Shown in pieces: positions 7,981 through 15,242 of a stretch of DNA of 64,000 nt. The DNA is from Alistipes sp. (GTDB lineage Bacteria; Bacteroidota; Bacteroidia; Bacteroidales; Rikenellaceae): positions 62,001-126,000 of the forward strand of contig JAFQTX010000018.1 of the NCBI GenBank assembly GCA_017408825.1, in the 5' to 3' direction. Within the stretch, counting starts at the first letter, position 1. Each line of letters begins with the position of its first letter. The notes beneath the pieces are model-generated. The model had not been told where the DNA came from, searched no databases, and worked only from the letters and a program-made list of their open reading frames with translations. The position numbers and the translations under genes were made by a program.

Positions 7981-8532
7981 ATGGCAAAGAAGTTTATTTG
8001 TTCAGTATGCGGATATATTCACGAGGGTAACGAAGCTCCAGGTCAGTGCCCATTGTGCAAGGTAGGTAAGAATAAGTTCACCGAGATGCAGGAGGAGGGT
8101 GCAGCTCTTGAGTTCGTCACAGAGCATAAGATTGGCGATGGCAAGGTTGATCACCCAGAGATCCTCGAGGGCCTTAACAACCACTTTATGGGCGAGTGCA
8201 CCGAGGTAGGTATGTATCTTGCAATGAGCCGTCAGGCAGACCGTGAGGGCTATCCTGAGATTGCTGAGGCCTTTAAGCGCTACGCTTTCGAGGAGGCTGA
8301 GCATGCTTCAAAGTTTGCTGAGTTGCTCGGTGACTGCGTATGGGACACTAAGACCAACCTTGAGAAGCGTATGAACGCTGAGAGCGGTGCTTGTGCAGAT
8401 AAGATGCGTATTGCAGCTCTTGCTAAGCAGAACAACTTCGATGCTATCCACGACACTGTTCACGAGATGGCTAAGGATGAGGCTCGTCATGGTAAGGGTT
8501 TTGAGGGTCTTTACAACCGCTACTTCAAGTAA
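7981..8532 (+). CDS. Reverse rubrerythrin (NAD(P)H-dependent peroxidase component)
   Basis: 183 residues. The rubredoxin-like iron site comes first (Cys7, Cys10, Cys23, Cys26 in CX2C-X12-CX2C), followed by a ferritin-like four-helix di-iron domain with E-x-x-H patterns (FEEAEH; KDEARH). That N-terminal order defines 'reverse' rubrerythrins. They reduce H2O2 in the cytosol of anaerobes, taking electrons from NAD(P)H via rubredoxin-type carriers. Single-gene transcript with its own promoter. Its TAA stop codon is the first three bases of a 132-bp hairpin element shared with three other genes here. Confidence 0.92.
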   Translation: MAKKFICSVCGYIHEGNEAPGQCPLCKVGKNKFTEMQEEGAALEFVTEHKIGDGKVDHPEILEGLNNHFMGECTEVGMYLAMSRQADREGYPEIAEAFKRYAFEEAEHASKFAELLGDCVWDTKTNLEKRMNAESGACADKMRIAALAKQNNFDAIHDTVHEMAKDEARHGKGFEGLYNRYFK

Positions 8533-8661
8533 TTTTTGACTATAAGGCCACATCTGCGGCACATCCCAAAGAGTAAGAGGCCTCGGGCTGTACGCTAAAG
8601 TACTATCCCGAGGCCTCTTCTTTTGCGATGCACCACATCTACGGCCTTCTAATCAAAATTT
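8530..8661 (+). repeat. 130-bp stop-codon hairpin element, copy E1 (after rubrerythrin)
   Basis: Begins with the rubrerythrin stop codon, TAATTTTTGACTATAAGGCC, and ends GGCCTTCTAATCAAAATTT: imperfect terminal inverted repeats. The centre is a 13-bp stem AAGAGGCCTCGGG (8575-8587) / CCCGAGGCCTCTT (8607-8619), capped by GTAC-GCTAAA-GTAC. Full-length homologue of copy E2 at 22474-22607. Confidence 0.7.
8575..8625 (+). terminator. Terminator hairpin of rubrerythrin (core of E1)
   Basis: 13-bp GC-rich stem followed by CTTTTG; lies 42 bases after the stop. Likely works in both directions, because the convergent lipoprotein gene ends at 8775. Confidence 0.65.
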
Positions 8662-8662
8662 G

Positions 8663-8765
8663 TTTTAGGATCATTAGGACCATCAAGACCATTAAGACCA
8701 TTAAGACCATTACGAGGTCGGGTATCACGCTGTTGTCTCGGCCGCTGTTGTCTTGGCCGTTGGTG
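8663..8765. repeat. 9-bp tandem repeat, second copy
   Basis: Units ATTAGGACC, ATCAAGACC, ATTAAGACC, ATTAAGACC, ATTACGAGG followed by TCGGGTATC and GTTGTCTCGGCCGCTG tracts. Same organisation as the repeat at 5101-5190, again between convergent genes. No ORF. Confidence 0.6.
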
Positions 8766-8774
8766 CTTTCGGCC

Positions 8775-10628
8775 TTAGTTTACATAATCCTTATATAGCT
8801 CCACAAACTCCTGAGCATTCGAGGTGTCAGACTTGTTAAACTTCATAGGCTCAGAGATATACATCTCCCCGACAAACCCATTATCATCCTCGGCCAAGCC
8901 GCATATTACGTACTCATTGCCGTAGCTACACAGAGCCCAGTCGGGTGACGAGGTGTATGAGTACTCAAGTAGGCTCTCACGAATATCATCATCGCTATAC
9001 TCATCAAGGATGTGTGCTGGGAAGATGTCGAAATGGAGTGTGGGTGATGGCTTTGCAGTAACTACCTCTACGGATAGGAAGTAGTCGGCATAGCCGATAA
9101 ACGAATTATAGTAGTTCTCGAGTGCGGCAACCTCCATAAGATCGTAGGCGGCGCAGCGTATCTCGCTAATTCTATTCGTGCCCTCGCCATCCTCGGCCGT
9201 GGTGAACCTATATATAAATAGGTCAGTGGTGGCCGCTCCTGCGTAGTAGCCGTACACAGCAATGATAAACTCGGTGGCTGGAGGTAGCTGGTCGATATGC
9301 TCGACGTAGACGCCAGTAAGCTCCAGTGGCGCATACTTCTCCATTATATAGTCGAGCTGCTGCTGCTTATCGCCCTCGGGGAGATTCTTTGCATACATCA
9401 TAACTGCTGTGTACTGCTCGTCGCTCGATGGGGTGATGCGCACATCTACAGAGCGAGGCATAATGTTTGAAAACTCCACCTCGAAGGTCATATCCGAGCG
9501 CTCCACAGTACCTGTTGAGAAGTACTTTACCACAGGCTTAGATACCATCATAGGAACTTTGCCATTGTCGCTATCTATGGCGTAGATAATGGCCATATAG
9601 CGGTGGTTGGCGTTTAGCGTCTTGCTGTACTCGGCCTTGCCCTTATAGCCAAGTTGTTGCATAATCTCCTCGGCGCTCATCTCCTCGAAGTAGTATAGGT
9701 GGTCGGAAACGTAGAAGAATGCCTCGGCAACGGCTGTTTCTGCCTCGGCGGTAAAGGGTAGTCCCTGCTCGATGTATCCTGCCTCGCTATCCTCGACAAG
9801 CTGCACTGCGTAGTAGCCCTCCCACTCTTTGGGGGTAACCACGAAGTTCACCTCAGGGCCCTCAGCCGTGATAGTAGCGTCGAACTCCATTGCTGTGCGC
9901 TCGGGGAGTCGGTTTTCGATGAGGAGATACTCTATCTCGGTAATAGCATCGTACTTATCCTCGTGCGTATATATGCCATATGCATAGATGACATACTCCT
10001 TGGCGGGAGATAGGTCCTGCCACCTCTTTGTCTTCGTGCCGTTAAGTGCTAAGGAGCTCTCTCGTAGGAACTCTTCGAGTGTCGCATCTGCAGTGATGTA
10101 GGTGTAGAAGTATGACTTGTCGGCAGCAATAAGCTCCTCGGGGGAGGTTATGTTCTGCTCGGTGAGATAGCTCTTCTCGGCCATCATAACTATGTAGGGC
10201 ATACTATCATCGGCAGGTGTGATGCGCACTTCGCACTCCGAGTAGTCGCTCTTGATAAGCTCCAATGTTAGTTTATCTCCAGTGTTACCACTCTGTGTTA
10301 TGGTCACCTGTGGCTCAATGTCGGTAGAGATGTGGCGCAGTGTGATAGTGGTCGTGCGCTCCTCGTTAGAGCTGTTTGGCAGGGCTCTAAAGCTGATTGT
10401 GCCGGCCTTAGAGTTGTCAATATCGGTAATCCACTCAGCATCGCACACTGCCACAGCACTCATCTGTGATGATTGTTGTAGAGTGTAGTAGATTTCATAG
10501 TCTCCACCTATATCATTAACGCTGATATTACCACTCGTCACACTAAAGGTAGATGAGGGTGTAACCTCATCATCGTGACTACACGCTAAAGCGCATAGCG
10601 ATATTAGAAGTAGTAATATACGACGCAT
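8775..10628 (-). CDS. BACON-domain lipoprotein
   Basis: 617 residues. The signal peptide has a lipobox ALAC (Cys about 16). A BACON-like beta-sandwich (about 28-112: hydrophobic strands, CDAEW, NSSNEERTTT, ending in V-T-I-T-Q-S-G) is followed by repeated beta-rich modules ending in P-A-x-x-Y-V/F-I-x-Y-A/V-Y-G turns (about 205, 460), an FN3-like layout. Such proteins sit on the cell surface or in the periplasm and often bind glycans or mucins, but no catalytic motif is seen. The adjacent 378-residue gene upstream is a shorter paralogue, so the pair looks like a tandem duplication in one transcript (12-base gap). Confidence 0.75.
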   Translation of the reverse strand: MRRILLLLISLCALACSHDDEVTPSSTFSVTSGNISVNDIGGDYEIYYTLQQSSQMSAVAVCDAEWITDIDNSKAGTISFRALPNSSNEERTTTITLRHISTDIEPQVTITQSGNTGDKLTLELIKSDYSECEVRITPADDSMPYIVMMAEKSYLTEQNITSPEELIAADKSYFYTYITADATLEEFLRESSLALNGTKTKRWQDLSPAKEYVIYAYGIYTHEDKYDAITEIEYLLIENRLPERTAMEFDATITAEGPEVNFVVTPKEWEGYYAVQLVEDSEAGYIEQGLPFTAEAETAVAEAFFYVSDHLYYFEEMSAEEIMQQLGYKGKAEYSKTLNANHRYMAIIYAIDSDNGKVPMMVSKPVVKYFSTGTVERSDMTFEVEFSNIMPRSVDVRITPSSDEQYTAVMMYAKNLPEGDKQQQLDYIMEKYAPLELTGVYVEHIDQLPPATEFIIAVYGYYAGAATTDLFIYRFTTAEDGEGTNRISEIRCAAYDLMEVAALENYYNSFIGYADYFLSVEVVTAKPSPTLHFDIFPAHILDEYSDDDIRESLLEYSYTSSPDWALCSYGNEYVICGLAEDDNGFVGEMYISEPMKFNKSDTSNAQEFVELYKDYVN

Positions 10629-10640
10629 AGGATGCTATTG

Positions 10641-11777
10641 TTAGATATAGCAGATTGATGGCATTGAGCGCATTACAGGTATCTCGCCATTCTTTGACTC
10701 CACGGCAAAGACGATGATCATATACCTCTTGCCAGACTGAAGCTGCACGTCGAGTGTACGGAAGCCTGTGTAGCAGTTAGCACGTAGGAACTGCTCGGCC
10801 GACGAACCACCCTTCATCACGTTGCGTGCATTGGTGTAGAACTTGTTTGCGAGGCTCTTGATAGCGCTCTCGGTAAGCTGTGTGCCTGGCTCGATGTAGT
10901 GTAATGAGTCGTCGGGAGCAATCTGCACGCTGTAGTAGCCACTCCATTCACCTGGGTCGATACTTATTGTTGCGGTAGTTCCCGACATCTTGCAGTTGAT
11001 GTTGAACGATGCGTCGTACATCTCAGGCATAGGAATCTCAACAATGGTCGAGTGCATAGGTGTGGTTACCTCGTAGCTATTCCCCGAGAAGGTGATGCCA
11101 TAGCTGTAGACAACATAGCTGGCTCCTGGCTGCATACCTATAAACTCACGCTCGGCATCGCCCGTGTAGATAAGCTGTGGCTGCACTCGTCCCATAAGCT
11201 CCTCGAGGGTCATGTTGTTACGATCGGCGAGGGCTTTGTAGTTGGCCATCTCGGTATCGATAAATAGCGCCTCGTTTGTCACGCTCGACTGCTTAAAGTA
11301 CTCTGCATCAATGACATTTGCCATATATGGACGATTCTTGTCCAGAGGTCTATATGTCACTTTGCAGCTACTGTATGTCACATCCGAAATCTCGAACGAG
11401 AACTTGTTGAGCATCTGCTTATCCTGTAGCACCGAAACCTTTATTGCGGGATCGAGGCCCGGATACTTAATCGTAACCATCGCAATGCGCTCCTCGTTAA
11501 TATCGCTGGGCTCGATATGTAGGACGATTGTCGATGAGGTTATCTCCTTGAGCGAGATCCACGCTCCGGTAGTTACAACTTCGAACTCACCACCCTTGAC
11601 TGGGTTTTTAATGATATAGTAGAGGGGTATGTCGCCACCGCCACCATCTATATTGAGGGTGTAGGTGTCGAGAGTAAGCTGTGGTGGGTTGTTGGGATCG
11701 ATGCCCTTTTCGCAGCTTGCCAACATTGGCAGTAGCGCTGCGATGAGTAGATAGAGTAGGTTTTTAGCTTTGCACAT
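10641..11777 (-). CDS. BACON-domain lipoprotein, shorter paralogue
   Basis: 378 residues; lipobox MLASC (Cys about 22). A BACON-like domain (about 35-120, with W-I-S-L and a final V-S-V-L-Q) is followed by one FN3-like module (SYVVYSYGI) and a second that stops at RSMPSICYI, the place where the paralogue at 8775-10628 continues with VSKPVVKYF and another 240 residues. The two align along most of this protein. First gene of the two-gene transcript; promoter at 11812-11843. Function unknown beyond probable surface adhesion or glycan contact. Confidence 0.75.
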   Translation of the reverse strand: MCKAKNLLYLLIAALLPMLASCEKGIDPNNPPQLTLDTYTLNIDGGGGDIPLYYIIKNPVKGGEFEVVTTGAWISLKEITSSTIVLHIEPSDINEERIAMVTIKYPGLDPAIKVSVLQDKQMLNKFSFEISDVTYSSCKVTYRPLDKNRPYMANVIDAEYFKQSSVTNEALFIDTEMANYKALADRNNMTLEELMGRVQPQLIYTGDAEREFIGMQPGASYVVYSYGITFSGNSYEVTTPMHSTIVEIPMPEMYDASFNINCKMSGTTATISIDPGEWSGYYSVQIAPDDSLHYIEPGTQLTESAIKSLANKFYTNARNVMKGGSSAEQFLRANCYTGFRTLDVQLQSGKRYMIIVFAVESKNGEIPVMRSMPSICYI

Positions 11778-11811
11778 ATGCTCTGAATAATTTTTGTTTC
11801 GAACGAATGAG

Positions 11812-11843
11812 CAAAGATAAGAATTTATTCTTACATCTACAAA
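11812..11843 (-). promoter_or_regulatory. Promoter of the BACON lipoprotein pair
   Basis: Minus strand TTTG (11843-11840), 20 bases, TATCTTTG (11819-11812), 35 bases before the ATG. Confidence 0.7.
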
Positions 11844-11849
11844 CTATTT

Positions 11850-11875
11850 GAGGAGTACTTGTGAGAGTACTCCTC
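11850..11875. terminator. Hairpin, possible terminator of the Clp-N-like gene
   Basis: Perfect 10-bp stem GAGGAGTACT / AGTACTCCTC with loop TGTGAG; a second GCGCCA/TGGCGC dyad follows at about 11882-11904. The T-run is weak on both strands, so termination is only inferred. Confidence 0.45.
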
Positions 11876-11952
11876 TTTGTGGCGCCAAACCATGGTGTGG
11901 CGCTGCGGTCTTCAGTTAAGTTTAGGATACACCATTGTGCTGAGTGTCGGCA

Positions 11953-12429
11953 CTATACGTTGAGTGTTAGCCCCATTATATGATTATTATCGTCTTTTTG
12001 GCTTTTTGTCAGGCGAATAATCATTGTGGCCACATCTTCGGCTGTCAAACAGTAGTGGCCAGCAAGTGCTGAGGTGTGCGAATCGGGCTGCGAAAGGGCG
12101 TAACATAGTAGGTGTGCCGAACTCAGATGTTGAGCCTCCACGGTGCGACACAGACGATCGCATAGTTTGGTGTAGAATAGCTCTACGCTGCACGTTTCGG
12201 CCTTCGGATGTCGCTCGACATACTGCTCTAAATGCCTAATATAGATGTTATTTAATCCTTGTGGCAGGAGCAGGGTTGTCAGCTGTGAGGCAAACGAACA
12301 TTCGTCGTGGAGCACCTCTACGACAAGCCTATCGAGATATGAGGTTGCTGGGCCATTACGCTTAAGACGAAATACCAGTTTTGCTATTGAAGCCTCTAAA
12401 CGTTTTGAAATTTTTGTCTCAATCATCAT
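11953..12429 (-). CDS. Stand-alone Clp N-terminal-domain-like protein
   Basis: 158 residues counted from ATG 12429 (or 157 from the next codon at 12426). The same frame stays open up to 12744, but that part overlaps the phosphatase gene and has shadow-like composition, so I reject the longer start. Two similar helical repeats are visible (about 8-65 and 85-145). The second, with SSAHLLCYALSQPDSHTSAL, resembles the x-T-E-H-L-L-L-A-L-L repeat of the ClpA/ClpC/ClpB N-domain, which docks substrates and adaptors. No AAA+ ATPase follows. It lies 58 bases after the low-molecular-weight phosphatase on the same strand, so probably one transcript. Family assignment is by eye and moderate. Confidence 0.5.
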   Translation of the reverse strand: MMIETKISKRLEASIAKLVFRLKRNGPATSYLDRLVVEVLHDECSFASQLTTLLLPQGLNNIYIRHLEQYVERHPKAETCSVELFYTKLCDRLCRTVEAQHLSSAHLLCYALSQPDSHTSALAGHYCLTAEDVATMIIRLTKSQKDDNNHIMGLTLNV

Positions 12430-12487
12430 CGTTATAATTAACCATTTTATTCGGCAATATAACGATAATAGTATGTGTGTATTGTGT

Positions 12488-12967
12488 TTATTTAACTTTT
12501 TTGCGTATCTCTTCAAGGAGCGTGGCGCAGCCATCTTCCAGAAGGTCGAGTACAAGCTCGAAACCCTCGTGTCCCTCATAGTATGGATCGGGGATGTAGG
12601 ACCAGTCGGGGTGATGGCGCAGGAACTCTCTGAAGCGATATATCTTGAATTGCGCCTCACGATCGGGTGCAAGGCGAAACAGCGCCTCGTAGTTGTTGTC
12701 GTCCATGGCAATGACCATGTCGAAACGTTTGAAGTCCTCTTCACGTACTTGGCGTGAGCGGTGTGTGAGCTCTATGCCGCGTGAGGCTGCTGCACGACGC
12801 ATACGGCTGTCGGAGCGTTCGCCGGCGTGACCTCCATAGGTGCCTGCTGAGTCCACCTCCACAAAGTTGCCAAGTCCCTCTCTGTCTACGAGTCTCTGGA
12901 GCATACCCTCGGCAGCTGGTGAGCGGCATATATTTCCGAGGCAGACGAACAATATACGTTGTTTCAT
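12488..12967 (-). CDS. Low-molecular-weight protein tyrosine phosphatase
   Basis: 159 residues, the normal family length. The P-loop CLGNICRSP (Cys9 nucleophile, Arg15) is at the N-terminus, and the general-acid DPYY is at about 127-130. The enzyme removes phosphate from tyrosine residues in the cytosol. The fifth P-loop position is Ile; arginine phosphatases of the YwlE branch carry Thr there, so tyrosine is the likelier substrate. Two tandem copies of an 86-bp segment, each carrying a minus-strand -7 box, lie directly upstream. Confidence 0.92.
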   Translation of the reverse strand: MKQRILFVCLGNICRSPAAEGMLQRLVDREGLGNFVEVDSAGTYGGHAGERSDSRMRRAAASRGIELTHRSRQVREEDFKRFDMVIAMDDNNYEALFRLAPDREAQFKIYRFREFLRHHPDWSYIPDPYYEGHEGFELVLDLLEDGCATLLEEIRKKVK

Positions 12968-13009
12968 ACTTGTAATCTTGTTATGATATTTGTGTGGGAG
13001 TATTGTCCC

Positions 13010-13182
13010 GACGCCAAAGATAAGAAAAAGTTATCACTTTCCATCACGTGAGACCTACTTTGATGTAGATGGGAGTTGTATTAGAAGCGTCATTATGACG
13101 CCAAAGATAGTAAAAAGTTGTCACTTTTCATCACGTGAGACCTACTTTGATTAGGGGGGCGTTGTAGTAGAAGCGTCATTAT
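13010..13182. repeat. Two tandem copies of an 86/87-bp segment carrying a promoter box
   Basis: Copy 1 at 13010-13096 and copy 2 at 13097-13182; GACGCC starts each and a third partial copy at 13183. They share ATCACGTGAGACCTACTTTG and end in GCGTCATTATGACGC, a near-perfect palindrome. Each contains TATCTTTG on the minus strand (13022-13015 and 13109-13102). The rest of the gap up to 13335 is AT-rich with no ORF. Confidence 0.8.
13015..13022 (-). promoter_or_regulatory. -7 box for the phosphatase gene (repeat copy 1)
   Basis: TATCTTTG on the minus strand, 47 bases upstream of ATG 12967. An identical box at 13102-13109 in repeat copy 2 could act as a second start. Confidence 0.5.
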
Positions 13183-13335
13183 GACGCCTAATATGCGAAA
13201 AGTGTGGTATATTGCTCGTTGTGGTTTCATTATATAAATTTTGCTGTTCGTTTATTCTCTTGAAATATTGGCTATTATTAGTGCATTTTGGCACTGATTT
13301 TTAGCTAATTTTGGGATTAAGCAGATATTTTTTTA

Positions 13336-13343
13336 TATCTTTG
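13336..13343 (+). promoter_or_regulatory. -7 box for the YtfJ-like gene
   Basis: TATCTTTG, with TTTTG about 22 bases upstream (13309-13313); the ATG follows 47 bases later. Confidence 0.55.
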
Positions 13344-13390
13344 CGACGTTTTAATTATACAAACAACACACTAATTTTAATAGTTTACGT

Positions 13391-13906
13391 ATGAAAATTA
13401 AAGCACTTTTGCTTGTTTTAGCAGCCCTTATGTTGGGTATCTCGGCAGATGCTCAGAGTCTGCCACGTCCTGTTCGCAATGTCGAGGTTCAGGATCTTGA
13501 TGGTAAGAAGGCGCGCTTGCCTTGGTGGGGCGAGAAGAATTTGTTGATCTTCTATGTAGACCCCGAGGTGCCTAAGCAGAACCACGAGTTTATCACCTAT
13601 ATCGAGGAGACTGGTCGTGTTCAAGGTCCTAATATCGAGGGCTTTGGTATCGTAAATCTCAAGGATGCCGTATATCCCAACTCTTTGGTGCGTCAGATTG
13701 CCGATGCTCGTACCGCTAAGAATGGTGCTACCATCCTCTGCGATCCCGACCACTGGATCTCAAGTGCTTGGCGTCTTGGTGACTGCAACAACTGTTTTGT
13801 GATTATGCTTGTAAACAAGCGAGGTGAGCTTGTATACGTACACAAGGGAGTGATGTCAGAGGCCGAGCAGAAGCGCTTTATTGCCGCTGCTGAGCCTTTG
13901 CGCTAA
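13391..13906 (+). CDS. YtfJ-like periplasmic thioredoxin-fold protein
   Basis: 171 residues with a signal peptide ending in ADAQS (about 22), so exported. The remainder follows E. coli YtfJ in order: a strand with LLIFYVDPEVP, IVNLKDAVYPNSLV, then a D-P-x-x-W-I-S-S-A-W-R-L segment and V-x-M-L-V-N-K-R-G-E-L-V-Y-x-x-K-G near the end. The fold is thioredoxin-like, but the usual CxxC position is not occupied; instead CNNC lies late (about 132-135), before the last strands. Role unknown; redox chemistry with that late pair is conjecture. The next gene starts 12 bases downstream. Confidence 0.65.
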   Translation: MKIKALLLVLAALMLGISADAQSLPRPVRNVEVQDLDGKKARLPWWGEKNLLIFYVDPEVPKQNHEFITYIEETGRVQGPNIEGFGIVNLKDAVYPNSLVRQIADARTAKNGATILCDPDHWISSAWRLGDCNNCFVIMLVNKRGELVYVHKGVMSEAEQKRFIAAAEPLR

Positions 13907-13918
13907 ACTCCGACGCTG

Positions 13919-15103
13919 ATGTTACGTCGAGCGGGTGTTGTCATTGCGCTACTATGTTCAGCTCTCGGACTCCGAGCCCAGAGCGATAATAGTGTGGTGA
14001 TAGGTGGCGATACCATCAACTATACATATACAGCAATCGACCAAACTCCACGTCAGTCGGGGTTTGGTCTTAATCTTTATGACTATACACACCTGCTCCC
14101 CGACGAGCCTAAGCGTGTGAACTTCTCGGTCGTAGGCGGCCCGGGTTACTCCGAGACACGTGGCTGGCAACTGTCGCTGCGTGCCAATATGCAGTATCGC
14201 TCGCCGCAACGCTCAGAGCTAATTAACGAGCTCTCGCTCTATGCCACAGCCTCGTTGCGAGGATGTTACGATATAGGTGTTGTGGGCTATCGCTTCATTA
14301 CGAATACCCAGCATCGACTCTACTATAGTGGCTCTGTGAGCTCCTCTCCTACATATCTATACGGTCTGGATTATACAGCATCGTCGGGTGATGATCGAGG
14401 CCTTTACACCGATAAGCTATATCGTGCCGAAATAGGCTATGATTGGCGCATTTCCGAAATATTCTCTGTTGGTATCCATGCTGACTATCGTCATCAGCAC
14501 GCCACGAAACTCGATGACCGAGCACAGTCTATTGTTGCTCACCAGGCAACTACTTATTCGGGTGGTGGGGTAGGCGTTCGAGTTAAGGTGTCTACGCATA
14601 GGGTGGTGGATATCAATCTGCAACGTGGTGTGGCGTTTAGTGTAGATGCCACGCTACGACCCAGCTTTCTCGGCTCGTTGGAGCACGACATATGGCAGTT
14701 CTCTGCCGACGTAAACTACTATCAACCACTATGGAGGTGGGGTCTGTTGGCCTTTGATATTTATGGTGAGCACAGCACCAAGCATACACCCTGGATGCTA
14801 CGTTCGCAGCTTGGCTCAGATAGCCGTATGCGTGGCTACTACTACTCACGCTACAACGGGAATACGCTCCTCGGTGCTCAGGCGGAGCTTCGCCAGAGGG
14901 TGTGGGAGGGCCTTGTTGTGGCGGGCTGGGGAGGCGTTGCTACAACGTTTTCCGAGGGCGATGCTCTCTCTTTGCGTAACATATTACCCAACTACGGAGT
15001 GGGTATTCGCTGGTATGCCGATGCACACTCTGCTGTGCGTATTGATCTGGGCTTTGGCCGTCACGGTAGCAGCTTCATTGTGGGCCTAAGCGAGGCTTTT
15101 TAG
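13919..15103 (+). CDS. Putative outer-membrane beta-barrel protein
   Basis: 394 residues with a short signal peptide (cleavage near LRAQS, about 21). The mature part alternates polar and aromatic residues in strands such as QLSLRANMQYRS, RLYYSGSVSS, RVVDINLQRGVAF and ends in VGLSEAF, with a terminal Phe as expected for a barrel inserted by the Bam machinery. I recognise no named family. Close spacing with the YtfJ-like gene suggests one transcript and perhaps one envelope task. Confidence 0.65.
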   Translation: MLRRAGVVIALLCSALGLRAQSDNSVVIGGDTINYTYTAIDQTPRQSGFGLNLYDYTHLLPDEPKRVNFSVVGGPGYSETRGWQLSLRANMQYRSPQRSELINELSLYATASLRGCYDIGVVGYRFITNTQHRLYYSGSVSSSPTYLYGLDYTASSGDDRGLYTDKLYRAEIGYDWRISEIFSVGIHADYRHQHATKLDDRAQSIVAHQATTYSGGGVGVRVKVSTHRVVDINLQRGVAFSVDATLRPSFLGSLEHDIWQFSADVNYYQPLWRWGLLAFDIYGEHSTKHTPWMLRSQLGSDSRMRGYYYSRYNGNTLLGAQAELRQRVWEGLVVAGWGGVATTFSEGDALSLRNILPNYGVGIRWYADAHSAVRIDLGFGRHGSSFIVGLSEAF

Positions 15104-15165
15104 CACGAAAGGCAAAATCTTATCAATATTTGTTTGCAACCTTTTCGATTTTCGGTTTTTTGTCG

Positions 15166-15173
15166 TATATTTG
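15166..15173 (+). promoter_or_regulatory. -7 box for nadE
   Basis: TATATTTG, 69 bases before the ATG of nadE. No convincing -33 element. Confidence 0.5.
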
Positions 15174-15242
15174 CGGCCGTATTACTATACCTTTGGTATA
15201 GCAACCGAATTTTTCAATAGCGATTTAGGATAATTTTTATTT

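Noticed and set aside
12430..12744. N-terminal extension of the Clp-N-like frame to ATG 12744 (263 residues)
   Set aside because: That part lies antiparallel in frame with, and inside, the phosphatase gene on the same strand, is rich in Arg/Thr/Ser, and lacks any domain; the Clp-like similarity starts after ATG 12429.
13010..13190. Tandem segment considered as a small gene
   Set aside because: No frame is open with a plausible start and composition across both copies.
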